Translations under genes and position numbers: made by a program
Shown here: one piece after another, positions 43,050 to 54,700 of the stretch
How the letters are laid out: each line of letters opens with the position of its first letter
Numbering within the stretch: position 1 is the stretch's first letter
The notes under the pieces: model-generated
The model's database searches: none
What the model saw: the letters and a program-made list of their open reading frames with translations, nothing else
What the model was told of the DNA's origin: nothing
Assembly: GCA_916610825.1 (NCBI GenBank)
Contig: OU744448.1
Coordinates: 6,186,650 to 6,250,649 of the forward strand
Length of the DNA: 64,000 nt
Source of the DNA: Haliclystus octoradiatus
Lineage: Eukaryota; Cnidaria; Staurozoa; Stauromedusae; Haliclystidae
Direction: 5' to 3'

Positions 43050-46000
43050 ATGGGATTCCCAAGAGGACGAGGTGGTGGTGGTGGTAGAGGATTTGGTGGT
43101 GGCAGAGGGTTTGGCGGTGGTGGACGCGGAGGAAGAGGTGGAGGACGCGGAGGTTATCAACAACGTGATTTTGGCCCACCTGAAAGTGTTGTTGGTAAGT
43201 TCTAAGATAGCATTCGAAAACAAACATTTCGTATTTAGTCCCACAATTAGTGCTGTAATTTCCTTATTTTGAAAAATTCTGTATCAAGGGAATCACCAAG
43301 CTGTATACCTATATTCGTATCATACCTGTATGTCATGTGTGTATTTGACGGGTTCTCTTTCCTTCAAAACAAACATTGGATGGAACAGCCTATAAATTTT
43401 GCCTGCATACATGCCACATCATACAGCTATGTTCCACTTCGAATTTTAAAACGCAGGAGATTACAGAAAACCTACTGAATAGGGTACTCAATTGTGTACT
43501 CAATTCAGTAGATTCCTAATTTTAGGATGCCTTTCAGTAGTTTTAGAGTAAAATGTAAATGAACAGTTTAGTTGTCTAGTTGCTAGTTTGTTTAGTTATA
43601 ATCTAGTTTAATTATTTGACTCATTTGAGTGCCATTTCACCAGTGTTAACTCTTGATATTTTCTATGCCGCATATTGCCCGTAAATATTTTATAACACTT
43701 ATTTTTCCTCCAAAGTTATTTGATAAATCCTGCCAAATTACAGAGAGGGATACTTTGGGCCAATTTAGCATTGGTGGTGGAGTGCATGCACCCTTTGCCA
43801 ATAGCTACCAGAGATCTCCAAAGCCAGATTGAAAATATTGCAATTTGCGCTCTTGAGGTTTTATTAAATTAAGTTGAAATCCTACGGAGATCTCAGACGC
43901 AGACAGCAAACTTTTCAATATGGCTCCAAAGTGCTCCTAATGCAGACTGGCTATTATTTCATTAACTGATTCAGTACCATATATATCCAAATTCAGTGTT
44001 AGTAGACCTAAAGTAAAATTTACGTGGTGGATATTGTTCCGGCTGCCGGAAAGTTGTTCTCAGAAGATAATGTTCCGTGCTTCCTTTGCGCATGCGTCGA
44101 TAGATAGTAAACATGAACGTGTCGATCGATCCAAATGAAATCTTAAATAGTTTGTAAAAGAAGTCATAGCACCGTAGATTGGATCAACTGTTTGGAATAA
44201 ATATAAGACAGAAACATTGTGCATTCGTAATTTTATTCTGTGTTTGATGTATCAAAGCTTTTGTTAAATATTAGTTATTTTCTTATCCTGTAACTGATGC
44301 TATATGCCTACTAATTCTGATTTTGTCGTATACCAAACGTCAAAACTCTGAAACTAAAAGTCGAAGCCGAGTTTGTTCGCTTTTTCTATCAGTTTCAGAG
44401 CACGATTTGGTGTGGTATCTAGCGTCGTGAATCTCTCATATATAGTGTTTTCACCCTCTAGCTCTTTCATTTTAAATTCTTTTATATATTCTACAATTAA
44501 ATTGATGAACAGAATTGTTGTTAACGTGGTTGAGGAACAGGACCATCCGCCGCCATTGCATCTTGAACTAATGTGAGAGGAAAGCAGAAAACAGATAACG
44601 CATGCGCAAAAGACGCAAGGAACATTATCGCTAGTAATCAGGATTCTGGCAGCCGGAACATTATCCACTTTGTAAAATTTATTAGTACTGGAGTACCTCA
44701 AGCCATTGGAGATTTCACAGATAGTCTAGTGAAAATGTAAAGCAAGTCTCAATACATTGACCCTCAAAACATCAAAACAATATTACAAAATGTTACTTCA
44801 AATTGCATAAAATTCCAAAATTTGCTGTCCAAGGTGCATTAAATGACGGTGAGCTATCAACTGCCGAATTTCAAATAAGAAGCACAATTTGTACAATTTG
44901 ACATCTTTTATGGCCCTGTATCCAATAGCGTTCTTCCACAAACCCTACTGTAAGACTTTGTGTAAATACTAAACATCGTACTTATGGCATATGCTTGGTA
45001 GTTTGCTACTTTGGAATACATAGACTTTACTTTTTAACTTATTTGTGATTTTCATTGATTGATACCGTAAGGATTGAGTCTGCTTTGTTAGTTCTGAATT
45101 AATTAAGCACAAGTTGTTAAAAATATTTATGATTACCTAAGTTTACGTTTTGCTCCCTTTTTAGAACTTGGATGCTTTGTCCATCCATGCGAAGAAGATC
45201 TTGTCTGCAAATGTACTAACGAAAATGTGCCATATTTCAATGCACCAGTGTATCTTGAAAACAAATCACAAATTGGAAAAATTGATGAAATATTTGGACC
45301 CATGAATGAATTTATATCTTTTCACATTGACGTTGTTCCTAGTAGATAGAGACACCAGATCTCTGTTACACTGAAACTCTCCTATATAACTTGCCTTCAT
45401 GTTCTAACTCCAATACTGTACCTTACTTTCAAGTAGCTTTCTTACACATCTCATTCTGATATGCCACATTCAATGGCAAGGGTGCTGCAAGTGCTGTAGA
45501 TCTTGCAATTCTTATGTGGAGTCATACGATCAAGGGAGCAAATGTAGGATATGGTTTGAATCACGGCAAATAAAATTGCAGTTAGTAGGCCTATATCTCA
45601 CTATGAATCTTGGAGCTACTGAATTGCTACTGAAATCCTATTGAAACCATACTGAAATTCACCAGAAACTTGAATTTAGTGAAAAATACTGAAATTGCCC
45701 AATTCAGTAGTGTTTTCAGTAGGTTTCCAGATTTTCAAAATTTGCAGTGTATCAAGGGCAATTCAAAAGATATTTCTATCATCCCTGTACTCATCTCCTC
45801 ATATCCCAACAAGAGGCAGATAGATATACAACTCTTTATAATCATTCAATACGTTATATCGTTTATTAGGCTCAACTAATCAAGTACAGTGAAACCTATA
45901 TATAACAGCCAGCTAAGAGAGGTAGATAAATTGACCACTTTAAACAGGTGGCCTTTATATGCAGGTTTGATTCAATAGAAAATATTATTTTAGACATTGC

Positions 46001-48203
46001 AATAGTGACCACTATAGATAGGTGACCATTTTATAGAGGTGACCGTTATAACAGGTTTGACTGTAGCGCATAATTCTTTATCACGTAATGCGATTCACTA
46101 CATAGTCTGTTCCAGATATGTTGTCCCACAAGGATTCTCTATGATTCAAAACTTATTTCTACTGTTTCTATTTTTTATTTCTATTGTCTTAGTATTACCG
46201 TAACTTCCTTTTTTTTCGAGTTCCCAATAATAACGGTTTATGTAATTTTGCACTTTCCCGGAATTCTTTAGCAAGGAACAGAAACTATAAAATGGTTAAT
46301 ATGGTTTCAAAGATAGGCTGCACATAAGCAGGAATTTCTCGCATCCAAATTGCACTTGCGAGTTGCACTGTATTGTTTATTTCCTTAATTCCTCTGCACC
46401 TTTTCTCTGTAAAACTGCAACCTGATATGAAAGCAAAGTCATTCAATAAAGACCAAAAGGTGACCAGAAATATGTTACAGTAATGTTTGTGTTTCTATTT
46501 GTTATTTTGAGAAAAGATTTTTTGAGCAATATTATTGTTTTCATTTGATTCTAGTTTTTTATTGATCCATACAAACTTCTTCCAATTACAAGATTTCTTC
46601 CAGGACGAGGAGGTAATTTCACTTCACTTGGTTTTGTATCAACATACCTATGCTTTTTTATTCAATTCAAAAATATATATATATCACTTGGTTCACTTTC
46701 CAAACTTCTAATTTACTTCTGGGGCATCTATACGCCTTCGATTAGGCATTGATTTATTTTTTATAATTTAAAATGCAATAAACTGCTCATAAATTGCAAT
46801 TAAAATACGCGTATATCACTAATTTTAAGAACAAATTTCTATTAAACTCAACTATTTCATTTCGTTTGTTATTATAAGTTGTATTTAAGTATTTATGTAT
46901 TTTACAAGTTGTATTTGTTGAATTTATATATTGGAGATAAATGTCCAAAAATGCAACATATATATAATTTGATAATAAATTAATATCGAACTTTGAATTG
47001 AGCATTGCATTGGCAAACATCATCTATAATAATCTATATCAGTTGAAGTGTTTTCTGGCTTCCTGACTATTATATTATACAATTTCTTTTTATATGTGTT
47101 TAATGTCTTTAGGTGTACAAAAGCGTGGTGGTGGTGGACGAGGAACTCCAAGAGGCCGAGGTCGAGGAGGTATAGTATGCTCTTTTCTCATTTTTTACAT
47201 TGTTGCAAATTTCATTTTTAAATCTATTTTGCTTGTTGTTGCACCAGATTAACTGGTTTGCAATAAACAGTTTGCGATCTTCTAGCGTATAGATTCTTCT
47301 TGTATGAACATTTAAGATGAATGAACAAATATATATGATTTAAATTACTTTGTAACTTTACATGCAGATCAAGTTCGATTTTGTTGTAGCCTGAACGAAA
47401 AAAATTTGTTGATTATGACTCTTGCGTACAATCGATGTTTAATATATTTAATTATTGAAGTGATTTGTCAACTTTGCTGTTGCTGTCTTTCTCAAGTGTT
47501 GACATCTCTATATATTCTTGTATAGGTGGAAGAGGTGGCTTTACTCCCAGGGGTGGTGGATTCACACCAAGAGGACGAGGAGGAAGAGGTGGTGGTGGTG
47601 GATTCCGTGGTATGTTATATTATTATAATTGACTGTACTGAACTATCTAACAATGACTAATGACTATTGTAAAACTCAAGAAATTTTCGAATGCTGTACA
47701 CTAGTGATTTGATTGGCTAACTCCCGGGTTGGGTTCACAAAAAACTTTAAAAGAGATAAAAACTTTCCAAATTTCGAAATAGTTGTAAACAAAAAAATAT
47801 TGAATTGTGTTAAGCATTGTCGATTATAAAAATTTGGAATATTAGACTTCAAAGCATTCTTCTTTGATCCAATCAGTCAAAGTCAAATGTTTTAAGTTAA
47901 ATCTGTTTAAAATTAGTAAAAAATATGTTTATTTCACGAAAGTGTTACTGCACGGCATATCTAGCATTCTGTGGATTCAAAGACTTCAAGATCGCCTGTC
48001 CCTTTCTTGCAATTGTACTTCAACATTCCATATTTCATATTTGAATGACACTTTAATTTATTTCCCACTCCCTATATAGTGTGTCAACTAAAAGAAAACA
48101 TAGAAAATTTAGGAGGCATAGGTTTATTAATAAGTCTAAAAACATTTTTATTTTACTAGGGCGAGGTGGTGGTGGTGGTGGATTCCGTGGGAGATCCTAT
48201 TAA
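43050..48203 (+). CDS. GAR1: H/ACA ribonucleoprotein complex subunit 1, GAR1 (198 aa)
   Basis: Core protein of H/ACA snoRNPs, needed for rRNA pseudouridylation and telomerase RNP. Exons: 43050-43194, 45165-45313, 46400-46459, 46555-46612, 47113-47169, 47526-47609, 48160-48203; the frame closes to 198 codons plus stop (human 217). N-terminal RGG tract (residues 5-36), then the conserved core [40 protein letters not shown] near 75-95, [19 protein letters not shown] near 100-118 and [20 protein letters not shown], followed by a C-terminal RGG tract ending RGRSY. The intron 45314-46399 has AT-AC ends and U12-type signals; a model without it would stop in the intron 14 codons after GPMNEF and lose the conserved FSVKL segment. 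The core binds dyskerin; RGG tracts aid nucleolar location and RNA binding. Confidence 0.97.
43440..43560. repeat. CTGAATTCAGTAG-type dispersed repeat (with 45610-45750, 56185-56260, 16855-16925)
   Basis: Blocks such as AACCTACTGAATAGGG, CAATTCAGTAGATTCCTAAT and TTTCAGTAGTTTTAG recur, often inverted, at the other positions named (for example CCAATTCAGTAGTGTTTTCA at 45700). Short, degenerate family in introns; limits unclear. Confidence 0.4.
44023..44672. mobile_element. MULE-like non-autonomous element (650 bp) in GAR1 intron 1
   Basis: Inverted ends share GTGGATATTGTTCCGGCTGC / GTGGATAATGTTCCGGCTGC and, further in, GCGCATGCGT. The flanks carry TAAAATTTA at 44014-44022 and 44673-44681 (10 bp with the preceding G), fitting the 9-11 bp duplications of Mutator-like elements. 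The 115-codon minus-strand frame across it has no transposase motif. Confidence 0.7.
45314..46399 (+). other. U12-type AT-AC intron of GAR1
   Basis: Intron begins ATATCTTTT (U12 AT-AC consensus ATATCCTTT, one difference), contains the branch-site match TTCCTTAAT at 46381-46389, and ends GCAC 10 bases later. Splicing at these ends joins GAA TTT to CTT TTC TCT GTA AAA, restoring the conserved EF-LFSVKL segment in phase 0. No GT-AG alternative joins these exons in frame. Confidence 0.85.
45887..46063 (-). mobile_element. P1 MITE (177 bp) inside the U12 intron
   Basis: CAGTGAAACCTATATATAAC ... inverse of CAGTCAAACCTGTTATAACG, TA on both sides, orientation opposite to the 31034 copy. Confidence 0.9.
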
Positions 48204-49486
48204 TCTTATTTTCAAGACTGTACAGTGGAGTTGCTGGTTGTAAGCTTTAACAAAAGATCACCAAGTAACTTAATCGGAACTTACTACCTCTGCCTGCCCA
48301 AACCGTAGTCATAATCAATGTAAATGTAATTATATTTTACTTCAGCAATGATCATCAAGATAGTTATAAAAAAACTACTTTGTCATGCAAATGCAAGATG
48401 GATGTTGTGAAGGCACTTTATTTGGATATTCAATTGTGTCTGTTGAATGGAGTTGGTCTTTTTCTGATTCTGAATGTTATTCTGACGATAAATGTGAATA
48501 ACTTGATTTACGATATTGTGTCAACTGTCCAATTTGATAGTTTAATGTATAGGAAAAGAAGTCTGTAACATTACATTACAGTAACTCAATATTTTGAAAT
48601 GAATATTTTAAAACTGTTTTACCAAGCATATATCATTTGTTTTACAGTTAAAATGACTGATTTCCTTTGTCATACATTACAATACATAAATTTTTATCTA
48701 TAATAATAACTTGCATTTCTATTTCAACAAATGCAATAGATAATTGATAATTATATTATTACAGTATGAGGTATTTAAAAGATGTTGTTTGTCCCTGTGA
48801 TGTTTTATGCGAGAAAGCTTGAGTTGTTACTATGTAATGACGAGAGGCTGTTTATTCACATTGGATAACTTTACCTATGTGATGGATACTGGTAATAGCC
48901 ATTTTTCTGTATTTTCTGAAAATTAATAAAAAGGAAAAATCAATTACCATGACAAGGAAGAGGTAGTCGCTATAGTGAGTATAGCAGGGGATGATTAATT
49001 GATTGTTCTACTTAACGCATGTCTTCAGCTGTTATGCTGACATCTACACTCTACGTCCATATCTACGTCTCTATAGTCACGATGTAGGCCCTGTTGTTGT
49101 TTTTTTAATTCAAAATGAAGAGTTAATTCGTAAATGATTCAAGTGGAAAAACCTGATACAAACAAATAATCATCATAGCATAACTACATTAAGGTTTAGC
49201 TGACGGCTATTGATAAAAAATGAGAATGTCCATGTCCATGCATGCTCACAATTTGGCTTTCCCAAAGGTCTATTTGGTGTTTGATGGCAGAGGCTGACGG
49301 AATACTTTGTAAGGACTTTGAGATGCGATGATCTTCGTGACCACCCCCGTTGTCTTAATTCTTAGTTTTACTCATTAAATTGTTACCCATTGCTCACTGC
49401 TGGTTGTCATCAAATGCATCCAATTGTTAAAGACGTTAAACGCAAATAAATTTGTGAATGTCACTAGATGCCATTAAAAAGGCTAG
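48204..49486. other. GAR1 3' UTR and spacer
   Basis: AT-rich; AATAAAAAGG at about 48925 may be the GAR1 polyadenylation signal. No gene or element recognised; the 62- and 71-codon frames here lack features. Confidence 0.35.
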
Positions 49487-49948
49487 TTATTGCACTGTGT
49501 TCGTATAAATAAATATCTCAGATAAGATGTTGTTGTTGTTCTGCGTATTTTTCCAACAACAACAGTATCTCAACACTCCACTCTGGTTCAAGAAAAACTC
49601 ACTTTCAGTTTCAATATTTTCCTTGTCTTCATCTAGTGGTAGACCAGGCAAGAATATATGCCGTCTCACAGGTACAAAATCTTTTTGAATTGGTTGTAAT
49701 AGTTCTATATTCGCCTGGTTATCCCTTTCTTTGTTTCTAAGTGTTATCCGCAAGATTATACTCGATAAAATGATAAGCAAAATGAAACCAATCGCTAAAA
49801 TTGATGGTCCAATAGATTTTATACACAAATCACATTGGTCCTGTGACCATATAAACCAACCAATGAGAATGATTATCCAAGAAAACGTCCAACAAAGCAC
49901 AGATATCCAAAAACAGCAGTTTCTAGATGTTTTATTTTCTGTATCCAT
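49487..49948 (-). CDS. Small two-helix membrane protein (153 aa, single exon)
   Basis: Intronless frame starting MDTENKTSRNCCFWISVLCW. Two hydrophobic segments: residues about 13-34 (WISVLCWTFSWIIILIGWFI) and 45-68 (IGPSILAIGFILLIILSSII), separated by a short CDLC-containing loop, so both ends likely face the cytosol. The C-terminal half is soluble, with a FLPGLPLDEDKENIETE acidic part and a RYCCCW cysteine cluster that could be a palmitoylation site. I do not recognise the family; size and layout are reminiscent of small TMEM proteins. Its Cys/Trp-rich helix and coherent topology argue for a real gene, but absence of introns and of known motifs leaves doubt. Confidence 0.55.
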   Translation of the reverse strand: MDTENKTSRNCCFWISVLCWTFSWIIILIGWFIWSQDQCDLCIKSIGPSILAIGFILLIILSSIILRITLRNKERDNQANIELLQPIQKDFVPVRRHIFLPGLPLDEDKENIETESEFFLNQSGVLRYCCCWKNTQNNNNILSEIFIYTNTVQ

Positions 49949-51721
49949 TTTTCTATTTTAATTGTTATTTTTTTTAGATGTGAACTTTAAAATTTAACCT
50001 TACTTATATACCTGTTGACTACTTTTACGTATTTAATTTTATTGTTTTGTTGTAATTTGCTGTAACCGCAACATGCTGAATTCCTATTGACAATTCATGC
50101 CTTCGTTTGGCTTTCTCGACTTAATTTTAGATTCAGAATAATATCCTATAGAACAGAGCAATCGACATCCTACCTGTAGTAGTATTGTAATCGCGTTGTG
50201 ATCTTTATATCACTTCATTTGACGTCACGGTACTAATATCGCCCATTCATTGTATTGTAACTCACGCAATAGTGTAGCCGTGAACGGTTTGAACGTAGAA
50301 AAAATTAGTAGGATCCTAAAAATTTGTTTCCGTGTGTAATTTTCACCGCTTACCAACATATTCAAAATCCGCTAAAATCCGACATAGGGAATTTCTTGTA
50401 TGGCCGATTGAAAGTTGGGTGATTTCTTTTTAAAGAAAGATCAGAAGGATGCCGCCGAAAAATATCACGAAATGAGTTATGCCCTTTCTAACAACAAATT
50501 TATGGTGATGTCTGATGTGGTCATGTATACATTTACAGTTACAAAAATACCGGAATATCAAGAGTATAGCTAGCTACAACAAAAGTTGTGAACGACAATA
50601 CCAATATCAAGCCGTGTTTCTACTTTTTGAGTTTGATTCATCTGATACCTTAAGGACGGTACCGTAGAACTTGTAAACAGACAAATTGTTGCAAAATGAT
50701 ATTCGCATAATAAACTGTGCGCTTAACATGCGTATTTTCTACACTATTTGGCATAGATTTGACTAAATCGACAGCTCAAAGAAATCATTTAAATTTCTTC
50801 TATATGTCCAAGCTATATCTAGCTCACCATCAACGATGCAATGTTGCTATGCATTATTCTATGTCTTTTCTCTATAATTTAATCATACTGCTACTCAGTT
50901 AAGTCCATTAATTTCTTTCTATACACAAGAATTGACACAAGCATACATTAGTATTATTTAGAAGAGAACTGGAGCTGTACAGTATTTGCATCGAATTTCG
51001 AATGTATTTCAAACGGCATCTGGAGCTGGCGCAGGATTTATCATAACATGATAATAGGTGTGTGTAACGAATCCACCATCCCCGATGAATCACTGGGATC
51101 CATATATGCAGTCAATTAAATATTTTGCACTCGTTAGTTAAAACTGTGAGATTAAATATGGCTCTTTTACTTGATGAAAGACATGGAAGGTTCCCCGGTA
51201 TTGTCGTTGTTTTTGAAATCGCAGCCATCTCCAAATACTTGTCGTAACGTCACTCTTCATGCCTCACCTAAACCCTTACCTAAAATTCTTGTTTCCCTTT
51301 AACTGTCATCTACATATTTGTTATATATTTGACATATAATGATGATAATGAAGTTTGATAATTTGTTAGAAAACGAAAGTGGAAAACAAAGTTCTCGATT
51401 TGGTCACGTGCGAATATGGCATCCAAATCTCATAAAATACTATCAAAATACAAGAACAAGTTAGTTTGCTTGGACTATTCACTTCCAGAAAGCTGATAAA
51501 AACCACCACTGATTTATCAGCATATACTGGAGTGCTATCTGTCCCATTTGTTATTTTACACCCGAGTTCTCTAACCGTCAATTTGCTCAGCTTGTGATGA
51601 TCCACTGTATTACGAAGTAGTCTAAACAATCACTAATGAAGTCGGTACTTGAGAGTTGTGGACTGTAAACGAAAGTTACGAAACGCTGTTCAAATATCAG
51701 AAGCAAGGTAAAACTTCAGCA
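49949..51721. other. Head-to-head spacer, nothing firm recognised
   Basis: Lies between the membrane-protein gene and the C4orf33 homologue. AT-rich; contains the promoters of both genes by position. Open frames at 50717-51629 have no recognisable family. Confidence 0.35.
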
Positions 51722-54700
51722 ATGGAAGAGGTGAGACTGAAAAACTCCTGCTTGGTTTTTATATTTATATTGCTTGCTATTTTCACGCAAGAATATGCTT
51801 CTGGGGCGCTTTGCAAGAAAGCAACAAAGGTCTGTTTGATATTTTATTTAGGATTAAATTTGATTTAAATTTGAACTGGTTAATAGGCTGACTTGATCTA
51901 CCTCTTTATAAATTGCAATTGCCACTGCCATGGCCTATCAACAGGCTGAATACGCATATAGGTTGCAGGCAACAAATAACTGTTTTTTTGATTATCAAAT
52001 TAATATTTATTTTATATATATTTATTATGATATAGATAGACACGAAAAACAACTATTGTGAATTTGTGTTTTAGATATCATATAGTAGGTGTACGTGGAC
52101 CGTAGACGTAGTGCTTGATTAATCAGATGATAAGTTGTTTGTGAAATGACTATAAATATTAATCTATTAAATTCTGGTAAAGTTTGGTTCTTATCTTACT
52201 TGTCTACATTTATTTGTATTATTACCCGGCTTCATTTTAGCACGATGTGTGGATGATATATTGAGTTTTGTAAGAATGTTTCGTACAAATGTAAGAAAAA
52301 TGCACGGGAATATATTTTGTGCACACGGCAACAGGGGCACCGGAGCCATACGAGGACGATGAGAGCAGACCCTACACAATGGGCACTTTTGCAGCAAAAT
52401 TGTTTTCGTTGTACAATGTCGTTGTCACCCCCCCCCTCTTCCAAATAAATTTTGAGTCAAACTTCGGGCAATTTTGAAACAAAAAATGGCAAAATCATGC
52501 AATTTTGGAGGTAGTTCAGTAGGCCTACTGATGCTCCCAAATAAGCCAATCATCATGTAGGTCATCTATAATTATATCTGATTCAGGAAATTGACCAGCT
52601 GATTATTGATCAATAATCGGCATCAAGCAATAATGGGTAATTTAAGTAATTGTTGATTTCATATTCAGAACACCTCTCTGAATGAGGATCAAGATATAAA
52701 TTTAAGTAGCTGAGATATGTATCCATGTCTAATGTTTTGTTCCTATAACTCTACAGTGTGTCAAATTTGAGATTGCAACAGAATGGGATAGTAAGCCAAT
52801 TAACCATAATCCTGTGAAGATTTCACTTTGTGGTATACCTGGATCCCCAGACCTATTGATGCGTGCGGAAGGACCTTTCTTCAATGACCCAGCAGCACCT
52901 AACGGACCTCCAGGAAAACCCTTTCCTAAATTATGGGATTATGAAGGTGGGTAGACTAGTAGCCTAAATATCGTAAAATTTCTATACTTTTATAAAGTCA
53001 TTTAAAAGTATTAGGCTGTAAGTTTAGCCTACTGTTTAGTTTATTATTTAAGTGTGTAACGTATGTGCTATGTGATTTTATGATGATCTAGAGATCAGGT
53101 AGGCATGTGTGACTTGTATGTTTAGATATATTGTGTGTTGTCCCGTCCTGTGATCATAGCCGTGATGTAATTTAAACTTGTAGAGTCTGCCAGCTGACGG
53201 CGGTATAGCAGGTCAGTGATGATTGTAATGATATAAACAGAGTTTGAATCATGTCTAGATAGGCTACTCTCGTTTTGAGTTCTTTGAGAGAACAGTTATA
53301 TATTATTTACTTGAATTTATTACTGTATCTTTTATGTCTCCCTTAAATCGACCATAGTTTGCACCGACCAGTTATACTGCATCAATGTTGGTTTTAAGGC
53401 AAATACACTATAGGCATGTGCCTACCGCCCAAGTTAAAGCCTTTTCCAGTAAGAAGAAAGAGAAACAAAACATTAATTTGTACATATAAATAGCTCGTTC
53501 AGATTTTGAGTAAGATTAGGCCTTGAAAATGATTGGAATCAAATAAATTTTACAGAATTAGTTCAAGTATAAAAGTCAATACGTATTTATATCATCTATG
53601 TAAATAGAAACAGGGAAAAAGCCTTTCACAGAAAAATGACCACATCCCAGAATGTGTAGATATGGCCCTGATTGTAAATGTGATTTAATGTAAATAAAAA
53701 GTGTGTATAGATGATAGATGTATGTGTGAAATTGATAATTAATTAATATAGTATTTGGCATTTACTATACAAATAAAACATTTATTGAATTTGCTAAATT
53801 ATAAATGCGATTTAGCAATTACTGTTTGTCTACTTTACTTTAGTTGCTGAAGCATTCTTCCTCGGTTCAGACAACAATTATCTTGAAGTTGAAGTATCGC
53901 CGTAAGTTTATATTGTGGATGATACACAGATGTTCACAATATAACCTATTCCATCATCATCGTCATCATCATCATTTATTCAGAAACCTGATAAGTTTTA
54001 CAATAACTTTTTTTCACAGGACTGATTTACGTAATAAACTAGAAAATAAACATAAAGTAATTGATTACAATAATACATAGATATATATATGCAGCTACAA
54101 GGTTAATGAAATGCGAACTTAACAGTTAAGATGCTGTAATTTTATTGGTATTTAAATGCTTCTCAAGGAGACTTTTGAAACTTTTATATACTGTTTATGC
54201 CTATTTTAATACTAATCAATCAATGATCTACTGAATCATTCCATAATCATAATTGACTGTCTGTAGTGGGCAATTTCCCTCACAGGTGAATTAATTCAGC
54301 AGTATTAATTATGTAGGCCCAGTTTTTCACTTGAGTTTGAGGGAAAGGAGTCCAGACCTGGAATCAGTACGCTTGTTCTTCCTTGGACTTATTGCTGTCT
54401 ACCACCGTCTTCCGTGTAAAAATGTAATGTAGACGGTGTCGCCCTACCGAAGGCACCCGTACCACTCTGCTATTTCTTCTCTTTTTTTTCGCTGAGATCA
54501 ATGATTATAAACACTCTTTGTTGATCTCAGCCGCGACACTGCAGATCAATTTCAACAGATTTCATGGCAGATAGGACTCGATTGTCAATGCGCAACGATG
54601 CGCCGCAGCTACTCGCAATACAATTCCCTTTGGACCATTCCATCCGCCATCCTCAGATGGTACTCAGTTGATGTTTCTGATAAAGTCAAGGCTGAGTTGA

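Noticed and set aside
44354-44701. 115-codon minus-strand frame as a gene
   Set aside because: It runs across the MULE-like element and over its right inverted repeat; low similarity to any known protein and no splice or start support.
45165-45349. GAR1 ending early as ...[17 protein letters not shown]
   Set aside because: This reads through the AT-AC intron; the conserved [15 protein letters not shown] and C-terminal RGG parts are found downstream in phase.
51366-51629. 87-codon minus-strand frame upstream of C4orf33
   Set aside because: No recognisable family, no supporting exon structure, and it lies in a promoter region.
52990-53420. Possible second solo LTR in a C4orf33 intron
   Set aside because: Composition resembles an LTR (CTGCCAGCTGACGGCGG, TGTGTAACG) but I found no matching ends or target duplication.
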